From Oscheius tipulae (lineage: Eukaryota; Nematoda; Chromadorea; Rhabditida; Rhabditidae), in NCBI GenBank assembly GCA_037178975.1, contig JASJZH010000006.1, forward strand, positions 6,448,001 to 6,512,000: a stretch of DNA of 64,000 nucleotides. Direction: 5' to 3'. The notes under the pieces are model-generated. The model saw nothing but the letters and a program-made list of their open reading frames with translations, ran no database searches and was not told the origin of the DNA. Position numbers and translations under genes: made by a program. Each line of letters begins with the position of its first letter. The first letter of the stretch is position 1. Positions 27,346 through 41,800 of the stretch are shown here, piece by piece.

Positions 27346-29999
27346 TTTCGTCTGGAGAAGGCAGCAGTTTAGACTGTTTGTGGAAGATACGACTCGGCTA
27401 TTCAACTTGAAGTTTTGACTCATAGCTGCTGCTTTTGGTCAGCGGTCCGTGGACGAAGAAGAAATGATAAGATGATGGGTTTGGAACACCTAGCTGGTTT
27501 CAGCTGGTACATCTACTTCTGTGGCCGTACGTGTGTTCCCAACCGATAATGAGTCTCTTGAAGGGACTGTATGCGTTTGCTTGACAGTGCATTAGCGAGT
27601 GACCCCGCGCCATTCATAGCGCTACTCTTACATCTTGGCCCACCTATTGTTCGGATGTTTCGAGACATCTCCAAGGAGCGAATGACATCTAATTGAAGCA
27701 AAGGTAAACAGACATCGAAGAAACAAATATTCTGTTTTTATTAGATTTTCCCAATAAAGCATGTTTTCTATTCAGGAACGAGATAAGTACATTGGAATGA
27801 ATCGGATACGTTCAATTAGCTGCAGATTACCTGGGTATTGTTCACAGGGCAGCTAACGTACTGAAAAACACGTGGATTCGGAGTAATATGAGCGAACGCA
27901 ATAGTTACGTCACCGATTACGTCGCAGTCTGATTGCTGATGAATAGTGAAACCGCCTAGCCAAAAAAACCTTTTTATCGCTTTTTCAAAACCTTTGACCT
28001 GAAATTAACTGTCCCTCTATGGTCCCGCACAATAGGCGGCGCGCCAGACTGGGCTTCACGACTCTTGAATTCCGGTTTTCCGCCTTGCCATAGCTGATGC
28101 GGCCCTTACAAAATAGTACAAGCACATGACAGCAGAGCGGCCGCTCAAAAACAGGTCAAATGCTCGTCGACGACGCCCCCGTCGGACTTTGGTCGCTGTT
28201 GTGAAGACGGTAGATAGGGTATATTTAAATTGGTCTGATCGAGATCGATTAGTATTCATCTAAAGGGTAAGAGGAAATACTGTAAATATATCAATAAGTT
28301 CTACGTCTTGTTAGCCCTTTTAAGCCGCGAACGACCTCGAAACTAGGGCCGACTTTTCATCGTTCAGCCTCGCGCCGAGGACCTCAGTTTTTCATGAAAC
28401 TCAGTCATACTTCGCTCTCGTCCAATTGATGACGATCTGGGACAACACCTTCTTGGCCCAGCAAATTTCTCTCAGTAGCTCGGTTGCGTGAGAGTGTGGA
28501 CAAACAGCTGTCACCTTCACCTTACAGTACATTATAGGGAGCGTAGTGTCCACAGCGCAAGGTCGTCGCCGCATTTGCATATCCGAAGCAACCTTCACCT
28601 CGAGCATGCCCCGTCTTATCACGGGTAATTATCTTCTACCAGTGCCGTTGGTGCCACACCTTAATGCGAAGGCTACAATTCCTAGCTAACCGCACTTCTT
28701 CTACCCTTTGACTTTTACTGATTACTGTTTTGAATTACCTTGAACGGGGGAAAGTCGAGTAAGGTCGGTTTCCTTGATAGCGCAGTCACATGGCAAGTCT
28801 GTCCGAAAATCTAAGATGACCACTGCTCTCGACCTCGAGTAGAACCGTTTTGCCGCTGTTCGCTTCCCCGATACCACCTGGAATTACGAAACACTTTTAT
28901 CGACTCCTCTCTCAGCAGTTGTCCTCTCAAGGTCGCAGGGCTTTTCGAAAGAGCTACTGACTATCGACAGTACTCTCTCCCTTTTCTTCTCTCGAAAACA
29001 GATCAAAACACCTCATTCACTGGACTCTGGTCGTTAAAAATGTTACTTTCTCTTCTTTACCAACACAGTTAACCTTTTTCTTCTGCTTAGGCGGAGGTTT
29101 CCTTTTCCGAAAGAGCCAGCAAAGCACAGGTTATTCTTTTAAAACGGGTTTTGTGGGGAAGAGCATTGGGGGACGAAGAGGGTGGAGGCTGTAGACAGAA
29201 CCCCCACAGCGTAAATTGCTCTTGGCTCTTCTTTCTTTTCCAATCATGTACCTGTCATTTTTGAGATCAGCTGTCGGGTCAGCCAAGATGAACTTTTTTT
29301 CGACCTAAAACACATACGCTCTTATTTGCTGAATTGGATGCACATGCGACAAAAATGGAAAATCTTGTCCTGGCCTCTCCGCTTGTTGACGTCCCTCTCA
29401 CCAACCTGACCAGTAACTAACTGTATAACTGAGAGAGAGAGAGGGAGCAACTCCTTCAATAGTCATCGATCGGCAAACTTGTATTTCGGTCCTACCGATG
29501 TTCAGTTAAGCGTCCTTTTCCAATTTCTTATCTCTAATGCATGCTCATACTTCCTCTTTCGGCTGACCGTCAACTGGCACGAAGACTTCCATTGTAGACC
29601 TTTTGCTCTTAAGATACAGTAGCCCGTAGCTTATTGACAGTAGTGTGTTTGCTAGGTGCTCATTGGCTATTATTCTCCGTTACACATCCGATCGACAGGC
29701 TAGCCAAACATGGCGCCATATTAACTGCTCGCCGCTCGCGCCTCCCTCATACAGGCATGGTTGCCAACCCGTGCCACACTGAATTACCAGCCTCGTCTGA
29801 GTCAGCCCGCTCATCCTAACCGCATTGTCTAGCTGATGCCCTTTACTTTGTCCGCGCTTTATGTTCTGTAGTCGTACTAATCTTTTTGCTAGGAAATGCG
29901 GATGTGCAGGTGTGCTGCGTGTTGCGCACTTTCTTTTTGCGGCTTTTTTCTACAGCTCCCGTCTTCGGCAAAACCAAATCCGCTCATTTGCAGAACGCG
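27346..29999. other. Long intergenic region with one candidate exon set
   Basis: Mostly featureless. The exception is a minus-strand candidate at 27831-27998, listed separately. Other short frames at 27513-27701 and 28401-28622 (both minus) are open but unrecognised. A short GA repeat occurs at about 29430-29446. The right end should hold the promoter of the zinc-finger gene. Confidence 0.45.
27831..27998 (-). CDS. Candidate exon of an unrecognised, possibly secreted protein
   Basis: A 56-codon open stretch on the minus strand is bounded by a good acceptor (ttaatttcag) and a donor (GTAATC) after VNNTQ. It reads FTIHQQSDCDVIGDVTIAF and PRVFQYVSCPVNNTQ, a regular pattern with two cysteines that looks like a beta-rich extracellular segment. 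A possible next exon starts after an acceptor at about 27734 and runs open to 27513, with an AATAAA-like signal on the wrong strand. The first exon and start codon were not found. It could be part of a real small gene or chance. Confidence 0.33.
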
Positions 30000-32900
30000 A
30001 TGCCGTACCGAGCAGAGCTTAAACGACCAGATCTTAAAGGTAAGTACTTAGCTAAGACTGTTCCCACTTAAAGCAAAACAGTGATTGCGTGTTTTCGGCT
30101 GAGGGATTGGGGTCAAACACATTGGTCCTCACCTCGGAAAAAAGATGCAAAACTGCGCTGGACCCAATTTCTAGGGATGACCAAAAGTTTCACTGTTTTG
30201 ACGCTTACGCAGCAGCAGATTGAGTGAGAATATTTGTCCAATTTATTTCATCAATAATAACAAGGTCACAGAATTTGTAAGTATGTGTGTTGCAACAATG
30301 CAACATCAAGGGTCACTCCAAAAAGTCAAATCTGTTCTTTCAGGGCAATTCCCGTGCTCCGTTTGTGGCAAAATCTTTTGCCACTCCTCATCGCTAAGTA
30401 GACACCGTATGCAGGCTCACTTTAAGAGTTACACATGTACACAATGTAATCAAGAAATTTCGAGTGAGTCATCTTTAGAGTTCAAAAATTAGATATTTCA
30501 AAAGCAATAAGAATTGAAATTCGTCTTTTCACGTCATGTGCACCCCACTGTTTTCATGTTTCTGAGCGGCGCGAGGCTTTCCATTTCCACAGAACTGGTT
30601 ACTGTGATAGCGACAGCGGACAGTCGAGAGCGGCTGCCTGCCAAAATGTTTCCGGGGGATTCTAACTAGCGGCTATTTTGCATCAAATTATGTCGCCGAT
30701 TGGCAGCAATGCGCCTCGAATAGGCTTATTGTCAAAAGAAATGGCAACAAGCAAAGAAAAGGTCATGGTTCTATTTGGGGAAGGAGGATTAGCAGGTCTC
30801 ACAATTACCACGTGGTACTACAGTATTTACTGCAGTCGCGCGCAACAGCTTATTGCTCCCTCTATTTGGGCGCTTTTGAGCTAGTTCATTAGTTTTATTT
30901 GCACACGACGCTCATACCGTATGCCTCCAATAGCTGCTCTTTCCCGAAATAGAAGGTGCCTGGGAGACATGGGGTCAGGAATTCTTTTACACAAACGGTC
31001 ACAGCCACTTCTTTGCCTGTACTTAACGTGACCAGTAGCCGAAAGACACGCGCAAAAATGCGTCGAGCGTCTTTTTCGCTACGCTGTTGCGCAATTGAGT
31101 TAGCTACTATTTGTCTGCCCTCAATTGTAGCGGCTTCCTGTAAAGCAAGTGCGAGTCCTTCCCCGTTATCTGAGAACCTTATTCACGACGCATAATTACC
31201 GTCTGATGGCATGCGCAGACATTTGACTCGCGTGAGAAATGGGCTGCTAACCTTGCTTCTCAACATACCGTAACGAGGTTTAAAACGATAATTGTCCGCT
31301 TTTTCAAAACTCAAGCAGCCAAAAAGTGAAAGCGAGAGTATACCGTATCGGGATTCCATTTTGTCAGATCGTCAATTTTTACTGGCAGCGATTATTCCAG
31401 TCAAAACCGGAACGAGAATGAGTAAGCAGAGTCTGTGTCGCCATGCACTCCAAAAATAATCCGATACAAAGAGCTCATTCTGCGCTTTCGCTACAGTAAT
31501 TGCTTTGGCAGTAAAGCATTTGGAATGCCGCATAAGAGAAGGATAGGTTTCAAGGGGTGGGGACAAAGAGACAAAGGATCACGACAAACAGTGGAAAGCA
31601 ATTAGGTGAGATCTATCGTGAACTGGCGTTGTTGCAGTGTGAGCGTGAAGGGGAAAAATGTAAGGAGAAAACGAGACAAACTGAGTGTGACGTTAGCAGC
31701 AGCAACCCGCGCTTGTCTACACTGCTAATCAAGTTTTTGGCCTTCGTTTGTTAAAGCGGAACCTTCAGGTAATGAGACACTACGTTCTCACATGTTTCGC
31801 ATGCACAGTATCAGCAGAATGTTCATGTGCAGGTGTTGCAACTGGGCCTTCCCGGACAAGACCAGCCTGCATATCCATATGCAAAGTATGCTGAGAAATG
31901 GAACGCCAGGGGAGGTGGCAGTTCTGGCCAGAAGTTCAACTGAAGGTAGAAGGCTTCACATACTGGCGAAGAGAATGTTTCAGATGGTCCCTCTGATTCC
32001 GGAGAAGCATGCTCTTTCTCATCTGAACAGCTTCAACACAAGCTTCATGGAAACAATAACAGTTCCAAGCTCATAAATAACAATCTCGGTTCAATCTTCC
32101 CCAATGCCCTCAAACAAGAAAATCTGCTACAGTTTATGCAAAAGGTACTAGCTAAACCTCTACGTAAGAATCAAATGTTTAGGATAATACACTCGGCGGT
32201 CTCGATATGGCTACCTTGCCCTCAAACCAGTGGCTTTCTGCATGGCTCGCCAATAATCCGTTCGCACCAAACCTTGGTCTCGGAATCTCCGCTGCTGGCT
32301 CCAAGAACAGTGGAACTCATGAGGATGACGTGAAAGAAGACAATGATTCTGACATGGACGACGTCTTGGAAATCGAGACAACCGAAGAAGACTTGAAAGA
32401 AGAAGAGATGGCTGCCCACAGTCCAAGAGTAAAAATGGTGTGTGGGTATCTCATTTCAGTTTTCAGTTTACTGTGAAGTCCGAATGTGTTGATGAAGAGA
32501 AGATTGACATGAAGGGTTCCTTGAAAAGAAAAGCTACTCGTCCCATTCAGATGACCAAAATTGACGAGTCTGAGGTAATCGAACAGAAGCGCAAATAGCA
32601 AAAACAGTCTTTAGAACACACCAGAATCGTTGAATGTGACCCTTGAAGAAAAAGAAAGCTGCCTGGCGGAACAACTTTCGCCCACAGTTTCCGATTCTCA
32701 CACGAGTGGTACCAGTTCTCATCGCGGAGATAGCCCAAGAAAGTGTTTCGATTGCCAGGTATGCGATTCTAAGAAACTCGGCGTAAAGCAAACTTCAGTT
32801 GACGAAAGGACAGTTGTTACTGTCGGAGGCAAAGGCTCGCCAATACGAGTCAAAAATTGCCCAGCTTGAAACCCGAATTCTTGAGCTGCAGAAGGAGAGA

Positions 32901-33107
32901 CTCGTTGAGAAGCCCGAATATCTCTTGGTAAGAATAGGTATTGTGCCACAAATCTCATTGTTTTAGCCGACAGCAAGTGCTCATCCATTGCCTCTGTTCC
33001 CTCAGGTGCCACCGCAACAGCAGCTCCTGATGCAGAACCTGCAGAATCCCGCCATGAAAATGCTTTTCCACAATATGCTGGCCAATTTGAATCGTCAGCC
33101 TTGTTGA
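30000..33107 (+). CDS. C2H2 zinc-finger protein with C-terminal coiled coil
   Basis: Probable nuclear DNA-binding protein. The nine exons are 30000-30039, 30344-30463, 31769-31945, 31984-32144, 32183-32437, 32467-32574, 32615-32758, 32814-32927 and 32967-33107 (419 residues, in phase). The N-terminus is MPYRAELKRPDLKG. A classical finger follows (CSVCGKIFCHSSSLSRHRMQAH), then a second degenerate one (CTQCNQEISS, completed after the 1.3-kb intron by LRSHMFRMH), then a third (CRCCNWAFPDKTSLHIHMQ). The middle is acidic (DVKEDNDSDMDDVLEIETTEE) and Ser-rich. Near the end a leucine-patterned helix (LLLSEAKARQYESKIAQLE onward) forms a likely coiled coil, followed by a Gln/Leu-rich tail ending NLNRQPC. 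I do not recognise the orthologue. Part of exon 7 and its preceding intron are duplicated at 33734-33918. Confidence 0.86.
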
Positions 33108-33733
33108 ATCTTTTGTTCTGTACATAACCCATCTCTCCTTCCAATGTGTTGGTCTGCAATACCTAGAAACTGGTTATAGCATCTAGACCTTTTAGCCTCT
33201 GATCCTCAAAAACTTTTGAATTGCGGTACGTTTTAGCCGTTCTATTTTTTGTCTAGTAGAGAGAGAAAATCTGTTCTGTGTGTATTTCAGGGTAGAAAAC
33301 CCGCTGCAATCCTCACGAGGCGATAGCGTGCAACCGATCATTGATAGTCAACACACTCAGTAGTGTCATTCTCTTGTCGCATTTTTGTGCAGTATTTCAT
33401 TTGAATCTTTGCCAATAAAAGTATGTTTCGTTATTTTTATCTCAAATTCAGCATTTGCTTTCTTTTCAATAAGAGGAAGAACGAATGAATTGAAAATATA
33501 TTTTCACTATAGAAGTTTCTGTATCTTAAAAACATCAACAATATCTGCTAAAGATGTTATTCAAATATGTGATCACTTAGAAATCTAGGACCTCTGGCGA
33601 ACGAGATAAGATTGGCAGCCTTTGCAAGGAGAACATGGAGTGGGGGCAAACATGTTGCAATGATTGTTGGTCAGATATCTCAGCAGACCGAAGTGTTGTA
33701 GGCTATGTTACGGACGATTTCCATCGATCCGTC
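33108..33733. other. 3' UTR of the zinc-finger gene and spacer
   Basis: Contains an AATAAA at 33414-33419, about 307 nt after the zinc-finger stop codon. No other gene is seen before the duplicated segment at 33734. Confidence 0.6.
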
Positions 33734-33918
33734 AGGTAATCGAACAGAAGCGCAAATAGCAAAAACAGTCTTTAGAACACACCAGAATCGTTGAATGTGA
33801 CCCTTAAAGAGAAAGAAAGCTGCCTGGAGGAACAACTTTCGCCCACAGTTTCCGATTCTCACACGAGTGGTACCAGTTCTCATCGCGGAGAAAGCCCAAG
33901 AAAGTGTTTCGATTGCCA
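33734..33918 (+). pseudogene. Partial duplicate of zinc-finger gene intron 6 plus exon 7
   Basis: The 185 bases match 32573-32757 at a constant offset of 1161 with four mismatches and no gap. The copy includes the end of exon 6 (AG), the whole 40-nt intron with its splice sites, and exon 7 up to one base before its donor. The donor itself is lost: CAG|GT in the gene reads CATGG here. The four changes give three conservative amino acid replacements and one silent change, with no stop, and the frame stays open to about 34049. No zinc finger or coiled coil is present, so this is most simply a dead gene fragment, though it could be a recent alternative exon. Confidence 0.9.
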
Positions 33919-35787
33919 TGGCCATTGTCAGAAACCAATCGTGAGTCCCACGATTATTGCTGAGCCGGTGCCTGCGGCGTTTTGTGGACGACGGGATTTT
34001 GGCTTTTGTCCAGTAATTCATAAACCAGACTTTTTTGCTTCCCCCGGGTAGCTTTATTCGGAGGACAACAAGCTGAGAAGGACAGAGTTTGAAAGAGGTG
34101 AAACACTCTTACCGTCTTGGCTGCCATATCCATCTTCGATCCCAGAATAGACGCTATAGCTCTCGGCAGATTGCTGTAGCGTCTCTCACGTTGGCGGAAA
34201 ATTCGGAGGATACCTCTTTTACGAAGTTTGATTCCAGTTTCTTCTCGATAGAAACGAAGCAACTTTTAATAATGAACGAGTTTGTTCTCTTCACGGAATA
34301 GGATTTACTCGAAGAAGTTGAGAAGACGCTAATCGTTTCCTTTGATCTCTAAAGTTAGCTCGTCTGGTCGTAGCAACCTGTATAAGAAAATCGAACAAGA
34401 AAAAGTGACTGACTCATTCCTCGCTTTTCTTGACATTAAAACGGCTGAAGGTATTCATTGAGTGAAGGCTATCGTTTTCTAATTTCGAAATCCTTGGCTT
34501 GTTCGTCAAATTCGGTCTCGAGGAAGACGTGTGATCGTCAACGCTGTTCTCCTAACCAGCGACATCTGGTCGAAGTGATAGTTTGTCTGAATTAATCGGC
34601 TTGTCGCAAATTTCTGAAACTGATTGCCCTTTTGGCTTCTTTCCAGGTCCTTTTCCATCCATCATTCTCTGAAAAAACTACGTGAAAAGAGCATGAAGTA
34701 GTATCTCTACCATCTAAAGCGCTATAGTTTCTGTGGTAGACTCTGTCTATTTGTTTGTTTGTTTGTCCGAGTCCATGAAATTGAAGCCAGCCAATAATGC
34801 TGTCCAGAGGTTTTGTTGTTCAAAAACAGTTATTGCCTAATTTGGGTGGCAATTCAACTTTGGATGCGCCAGAACTTTGTTTTTGTCGCAGTGAAGCCAC
34901 TGGAAGCCTTTTGATACTACGAAGCGGCGCAGCCGCCAATGCAAACGGGATACAAAAAGAGGGCTGGTAGAGCACTAATCTGCGAATGGGAGAGTTTTGA
35001 AAGAGAATGCAGCAGTTAGACTGTTGAGGATGAACACTACTATAGAAGGGTACGTGAGGCGAGCAAAAGGCCACCAGAGAAATCCAGCAAGACAACTGTC
35101 CACAGAATCCAGCTGTTGCGCAATAGAGGAAACGAGCTCTGTCGGTTTCTCTAGACCTAGCAAGAAAGGGATCATAGGCAGGCTCTACCATATACAATCA
35201 GAGCGTCCTACTCGAGTCAGTAAAAAGAATAGAGCGTCGAAAAGAAGGTGAAAAAACCAAAAATATAGGAATCGCAGTAAAAAGGGGCAGACGAAACCGT
35301 TAGAGGCATTCTTTGCTTATACTGAGAAGCGAATTTGCCACATATTTTTCGTGTTTGGTCTTGTTAGTGAAATCTTGTGTCTTTTCACGCCAATTTGCAC
35401 CAGTATACATGATCTTTTGACATCTATACCTGAACACTGTTGCTGAGCTTCAAAACTAGTCACTGACGCGCCACTGAAAAAAACTGAGGCAACACACAAG
35501 CACCAGCCTTGACTAGTTTCAGTGGAGAAGGATATGATCTGAAAGTCACAAGTTCACGATCTTTTCTCACGCAAAGTCGGAGTATTCTGCAAAGTCTAGT
35601 AGGACTACGGAGGCAAAGCAATGGTTAAATCATCCAATTTATTTTTCACTGAATCACTATTTTCGTCCATAACAAGCAGCAGCTAACATCTACATGAAAC
35701 GAAAGTGTTTGACCAGATTGAGCCGTCACATCTACACATATTGCTCGGAAACCAGCTTGAAGTGGCACGGACCATTAGATGAGATCA
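33919..35787. other. Intergenic region
   Basis: No gene is recognised. The longest open frame (35197-34820, minus) has no family resemblance, no splice support and an ordinary intergenic composition. A TTTG repeat lies at 34750-34765. A minus-strand AATAAA at 35643-35638 suits the choline kinase 3' end. Confidence 0.5.
34750..34765 (+). repeat. (TTTG)n microsatellite
   Basis: Four tandem TTTG units. Confidence 0.8.
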
Positions 35788-37414
<1,627 letters not shown>

Positions 37415-38850
37415 TCCTCTAGAAACAGAAAATCGAGAAAGATGCGTCATACTACTGGTGCGCAAATGGCATGGGAGAACGCGGATATTTTGATGGCAGA
37501 CTGGATATTATGTTTAATTAGGGGGCTCTATTCCTTAGGAGTTATCGACCCAGCTCCGCACTTTTTAGAATTATAAATTGTATAGGAGGCCGTCTGGACA
37601 GCTGAGCCGAACGCGGAAAACTAAATGACCTCAACTTCTAAGCAACGAAAAAAGCGCCGATGTACGGAAAATCATCATAGCTGGTGGAAAGATGTTTGTC
37701 TCAAATCTAGAGGGAAGCATAGGTGTGAAACAGAGGCCAATTGCCAGCAGGTGATGTATGATAGTCCACTAGGCTGGCCGGATGAATAGGAAAGACTAAA
37801 CTACTGGCTTTCGTGGTGCACCACTTCTCGATCGGAACTATTAAGATTTTTCTCCGGCTCTCTGACAGCATGCCTCGAAATCGATTCCGGCACCGACTCA
37901 TAAATATTCTCGATCGATGATACATTACACAGAAGAACGGCACACGCCAAACTGTCCAGGTGGCCCACGAAAAAATATGAAGGCACGCGTCTGAATACTT
38001 ACCGAAAGTGGCCTTCTGCGAGAATCATCGTTATTGCAGCCGGTCTCCTTCTGGAAAAGACAAAGAGTTGAAAAAACTTGAAAAGAGAGAAGGGAAGGAC
38101 ATTTACAAGAGAAAAACAGTCTTGTCTCAAGGAACAATACGCTGTTTGCAAGAAGAGCACCGAGAGCAGTGTTTCCTTCTCTCTAGGCGAAAAACGGCCG
38201 AGGGTGCGCAAATAAAGCAGTCTGCCAACGACTTGAATTTAATTTTACGGACTAGACTGATGAACTTCTGAAAATGTTTAAATAGGTTAGCTTTGGCGAG
38301 GTTTAAAATCCGGCGGGACCTACGATGCATTTTAAGGTACACACATTTGTTTAGAACTATCTAAAGTACGTAGATGCAACAGAAAAGGAAACATTGGACT
38401 GAGGTTTGGCTCCTGAAAGAGAGGGTCATTCGGAATCGATACGATGGCGTGCTTCTCCCAACGCATCAACTCTTTCCGGGATTCTTTCCGGAAAAATTGG
38501 AAAGAGTAACGGATTGTTTTGTTATCCTCTTTTTCTAATGTGATGCGGGTGGAGAATCAGAAATTTAAGCGCGATATTCCCACTAGGATATAATATTCCA
38601 GTCACGCAATTTTTTTCATTTCAGAAATTTGAAAAGAGAGAAGTAACAATTATTTAATGACTCTAGACATCTGTACAATTTCGTATTTTGAGATCTCGTA
38701 AATGAAAAATTTGGAGCAAGCAGAATAGGAAAAACAATTTGTGATACCGGGGAGGCACAGAATGACACTCGTATAGCTGGAAATCAGTCAGGAAAGTCAA
38801 AGGAACGGGGGACTAGACAAACATCACATGAGGAAAAGAAACAATTTGCA
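37415..38850. other. Intergenic region between choline kinase and sulfotransferase
   Basis: No gene is seen. It should hold the promoter of choline kinase and the 3' UTR of the sulfotransferase, both on the minus strand. Confidence 0.5.
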
Positions 38851-41800
38851 TTACTGCCAATGGAAATGACGGTTAATCATCCGGTAAAACTTTTCGTTTT
38901 CCGCTGCATAAAAGTTCCTGAGAGTATCCAAAACTCCAGGAGACACATTCGGATGTTTCCGTCCTTTTGTTTTGCCCAGGCAATGCAGCTTGTTGTCCGT
39001 TTTCCTGATGCAGGGAAAGTTTTTCACAGGATCCACTCCAAAGTCGGTAGCTTTCACAACTGAAATTTCAGATTGTTTATTACTACGTGAAAATGGCTAC
39101 CTGGAGTGAGTCCCAAGAACTTTTCAGTGTCAGCCACTTCTTTTTCGGGGTCTGTGATAAGACGTTCTCCATCAACAATGTGAATCTGTTCTAAGGGGAA
39201 GTGCTTCAGCCATCTGAAAGGAATTTGATTAAACTGGAAAAAGCATTTAATACCTGGTCAAATAGCGATGGTAGACGCCGATCTTTATGGCTCCCCAATT
39301 GGCGTTCACTCCATTCACTTTATCGCTACAGTTCGCTTTCAGCCAACTGCTGCAATCACCTGTAGTCATCTCCTCAAAAGAGGGCATTTGACCAAGTCGT
39401 CTCTTCTTGGTGGAGGCTTGAGTGTACTCTGGAAAGGTGAATTGCCAGAAAAATCAGCTGATTCTTACCAGAAATGGCTCTGGTGACAGGGTCACGAACG
39501 ACGAGGATGAGTTTCATGTTGGGATCAAGGGCCTTGATCCGTTCGGGAGCGTTTTTGCTGTGAAAGTAGGCCGGACTCTTCTCTATCGTTAGCTGATCCC
39601 CGTTCGTTTCGGGCATTCGTTCTCTGAAAAAAGACATTGAATCAACGGCGTCTCCTGGAACGCGCAAAAAAAAAACGACATTCATTAATTCCCGGAGCCA
39701 TTACGGTTGCGAACGGTCCCAATTGCTATTATCGCTGAGGTGACAGTCACATAACTCTTCGGCGGCGCCTTTCCAGCACCCCATATCTGGCAGAGATTTG
39801 CGCAACTCGCAAGGCCGAGAATGAGAGCGACTGATACCTTGGCTCCCCTCTAACCAAATGCATCCAGTCAACTGGACGCAAAGTGCCCAATTGTGTGACA
39901 CTTTGCCGCACTCACCGGTGCCAGCTAATATTAATTTTTATTACCAACGGGAGTGGTCGCCGAGGTGGGAGAGTTCACACTGGGGCTCGTAAAAGGTGGA
40001 TCAAAGATACCGCTAGCTGTAATACAAGAGTGACATCTTGCCACCCACCACTACTTACAGTTGTCTTTTCTTGGGAATTGTCAGGTCGGCGTCACTAACG
40101 ACTTGCACTTTAAGGAGGATAAATATGTATCTTGGCTGGGTGTGCTGATTGAATAAACACGGAGAGTAATGGAGGAACAACAAGGTTCTAGAAGATACTA
40201 ATTACGTATTCCCAATCACATTAAGAGCCAACGCCAGTTCACATTACAAGACAGATCCTCGCGCTCGGATCCGACTGCAAAACAACTGTCGGATTGGACA
40301 AAAGTAATGGATCAAGTAAACATCGCCCAGATTCTGACCCTTGGAGAAGCCGGCACCTCTGATCACAGCGGTGTTCGACTTCCTGGTGGGTATCATATTC
40401 GGGTGCTGCTTATTTGTTGAGATGATGCAGGGTTACGCACTGTTTGCGGTCAAGTTAATCCTTCCAAATAAGGATGGGCGCTAAGGAAACACGAGAAAGA
40501 TTTGTGTCAAAAGGTTTCCAAAAAAACCTAATTGTTCCCTAGATATCCCCTCAGCAAAGGAGCTGTTGATAACAGTGAGCTGTCGTCTGGGTACTGCTAA
40601 GTAGAACAATTATCGTTAGATCATGAGCAGATGTCGTTCTGCGTCTCCGGAGCCTGTTGTTCTCTCGAATATCTTGATCTCCCTAAGTGACCGCAGGGAA
40701 TCTGCGTCTCCATGCAAAGCCTGCTATTCTCCGCCCAAGATGTCCGCTTCAGCCAGCATGAGTACTGAGACTCGGTAATGAGACAATCTCCTAAGCAATT
40801 TTCATTTCCCCAAAGACAGGTCCGTTTCCTGCTAATTGGGATATGGAGACTACGTCTAGAAGCTCAAAGAAGTTGTAAACTGCCCCTAGACATAAAACAG
40901 TTAGTTAATCAATCAACGGATTAGGTTGGCACATGTTGCCGCGAGCAGGTGAGGTCACCTAGTCTAAAAAAGCGGCACCGCAACGCATCTGTTCGCCAGA
41001 CAGATATCGGATCATTTGTGGTAATTTTTCTCTGACGTAATTGCTTTCGCTAGGCCGCATGGTAGACCGGCCTCCAATCAGATTTGCACCCCCGGTCAAA
41101 CGGTAGCCGCTTCCGGACAAACAACGCGCTGTGTTTTTGAGCTTGAGGGTCATTGCTTATGCTCTGAGCTGAAGGCTGAACAGAATCACACTTTTTCGTG
41201 ATTGACAGTTGGCTGATTGTCGTCCATTACAGTGCGCCAAGGTGGCACGTCCGGGCCATAAAACTACCTCACAGGTGACGACAGACAGATTGGAGTGCTC
41301 AGCTGTAACAGACAGATGGGGGTCCCCAACTTTTACCCAAGGTTTGCCCTTCTTCAATTAGATGACACATATTGAATACAATTCCCTCAGATTTTCGGGT
41401 CTATTTGTCGCTGCACAGCGCCGTTGATTAACAGCTTGTACAGTTGTCGTCCACGGGGTGACAAATTGACGCCTGCTCTGGTCACATCGTCCTCTTGGCT
41501 GAGCCGACAAATATCAGCAACTCCAGTTATGATCGGAACATATCTGGACTTTTGGCCTCAAATTTGGGAAGGAGGGTGATGGCTGTCTCTTTCCTCTGCT
41601 GCCAAATGTTATCGGAACATGTCAATCAGATATGGGAAGAAAGCGAGCTTGTTCACCTGTCCTACTCACACAGACAAGCACAGCCACCTGTGAGGTATCG
41701 AATAACCATTGCCGCTCAAACAGGACAGGATTAGAAACTAGCTTGGGGTGCTCTCCATCTGGGCGTCATTCAGTCTAGATGACGCACCGTCAACAGGTGT

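Noticed and set aside
34820-35197. 125-codon minus-strand frame
   Set aside because: No family resemblance, no splice sites or start context, and the opposite strand is open as well.
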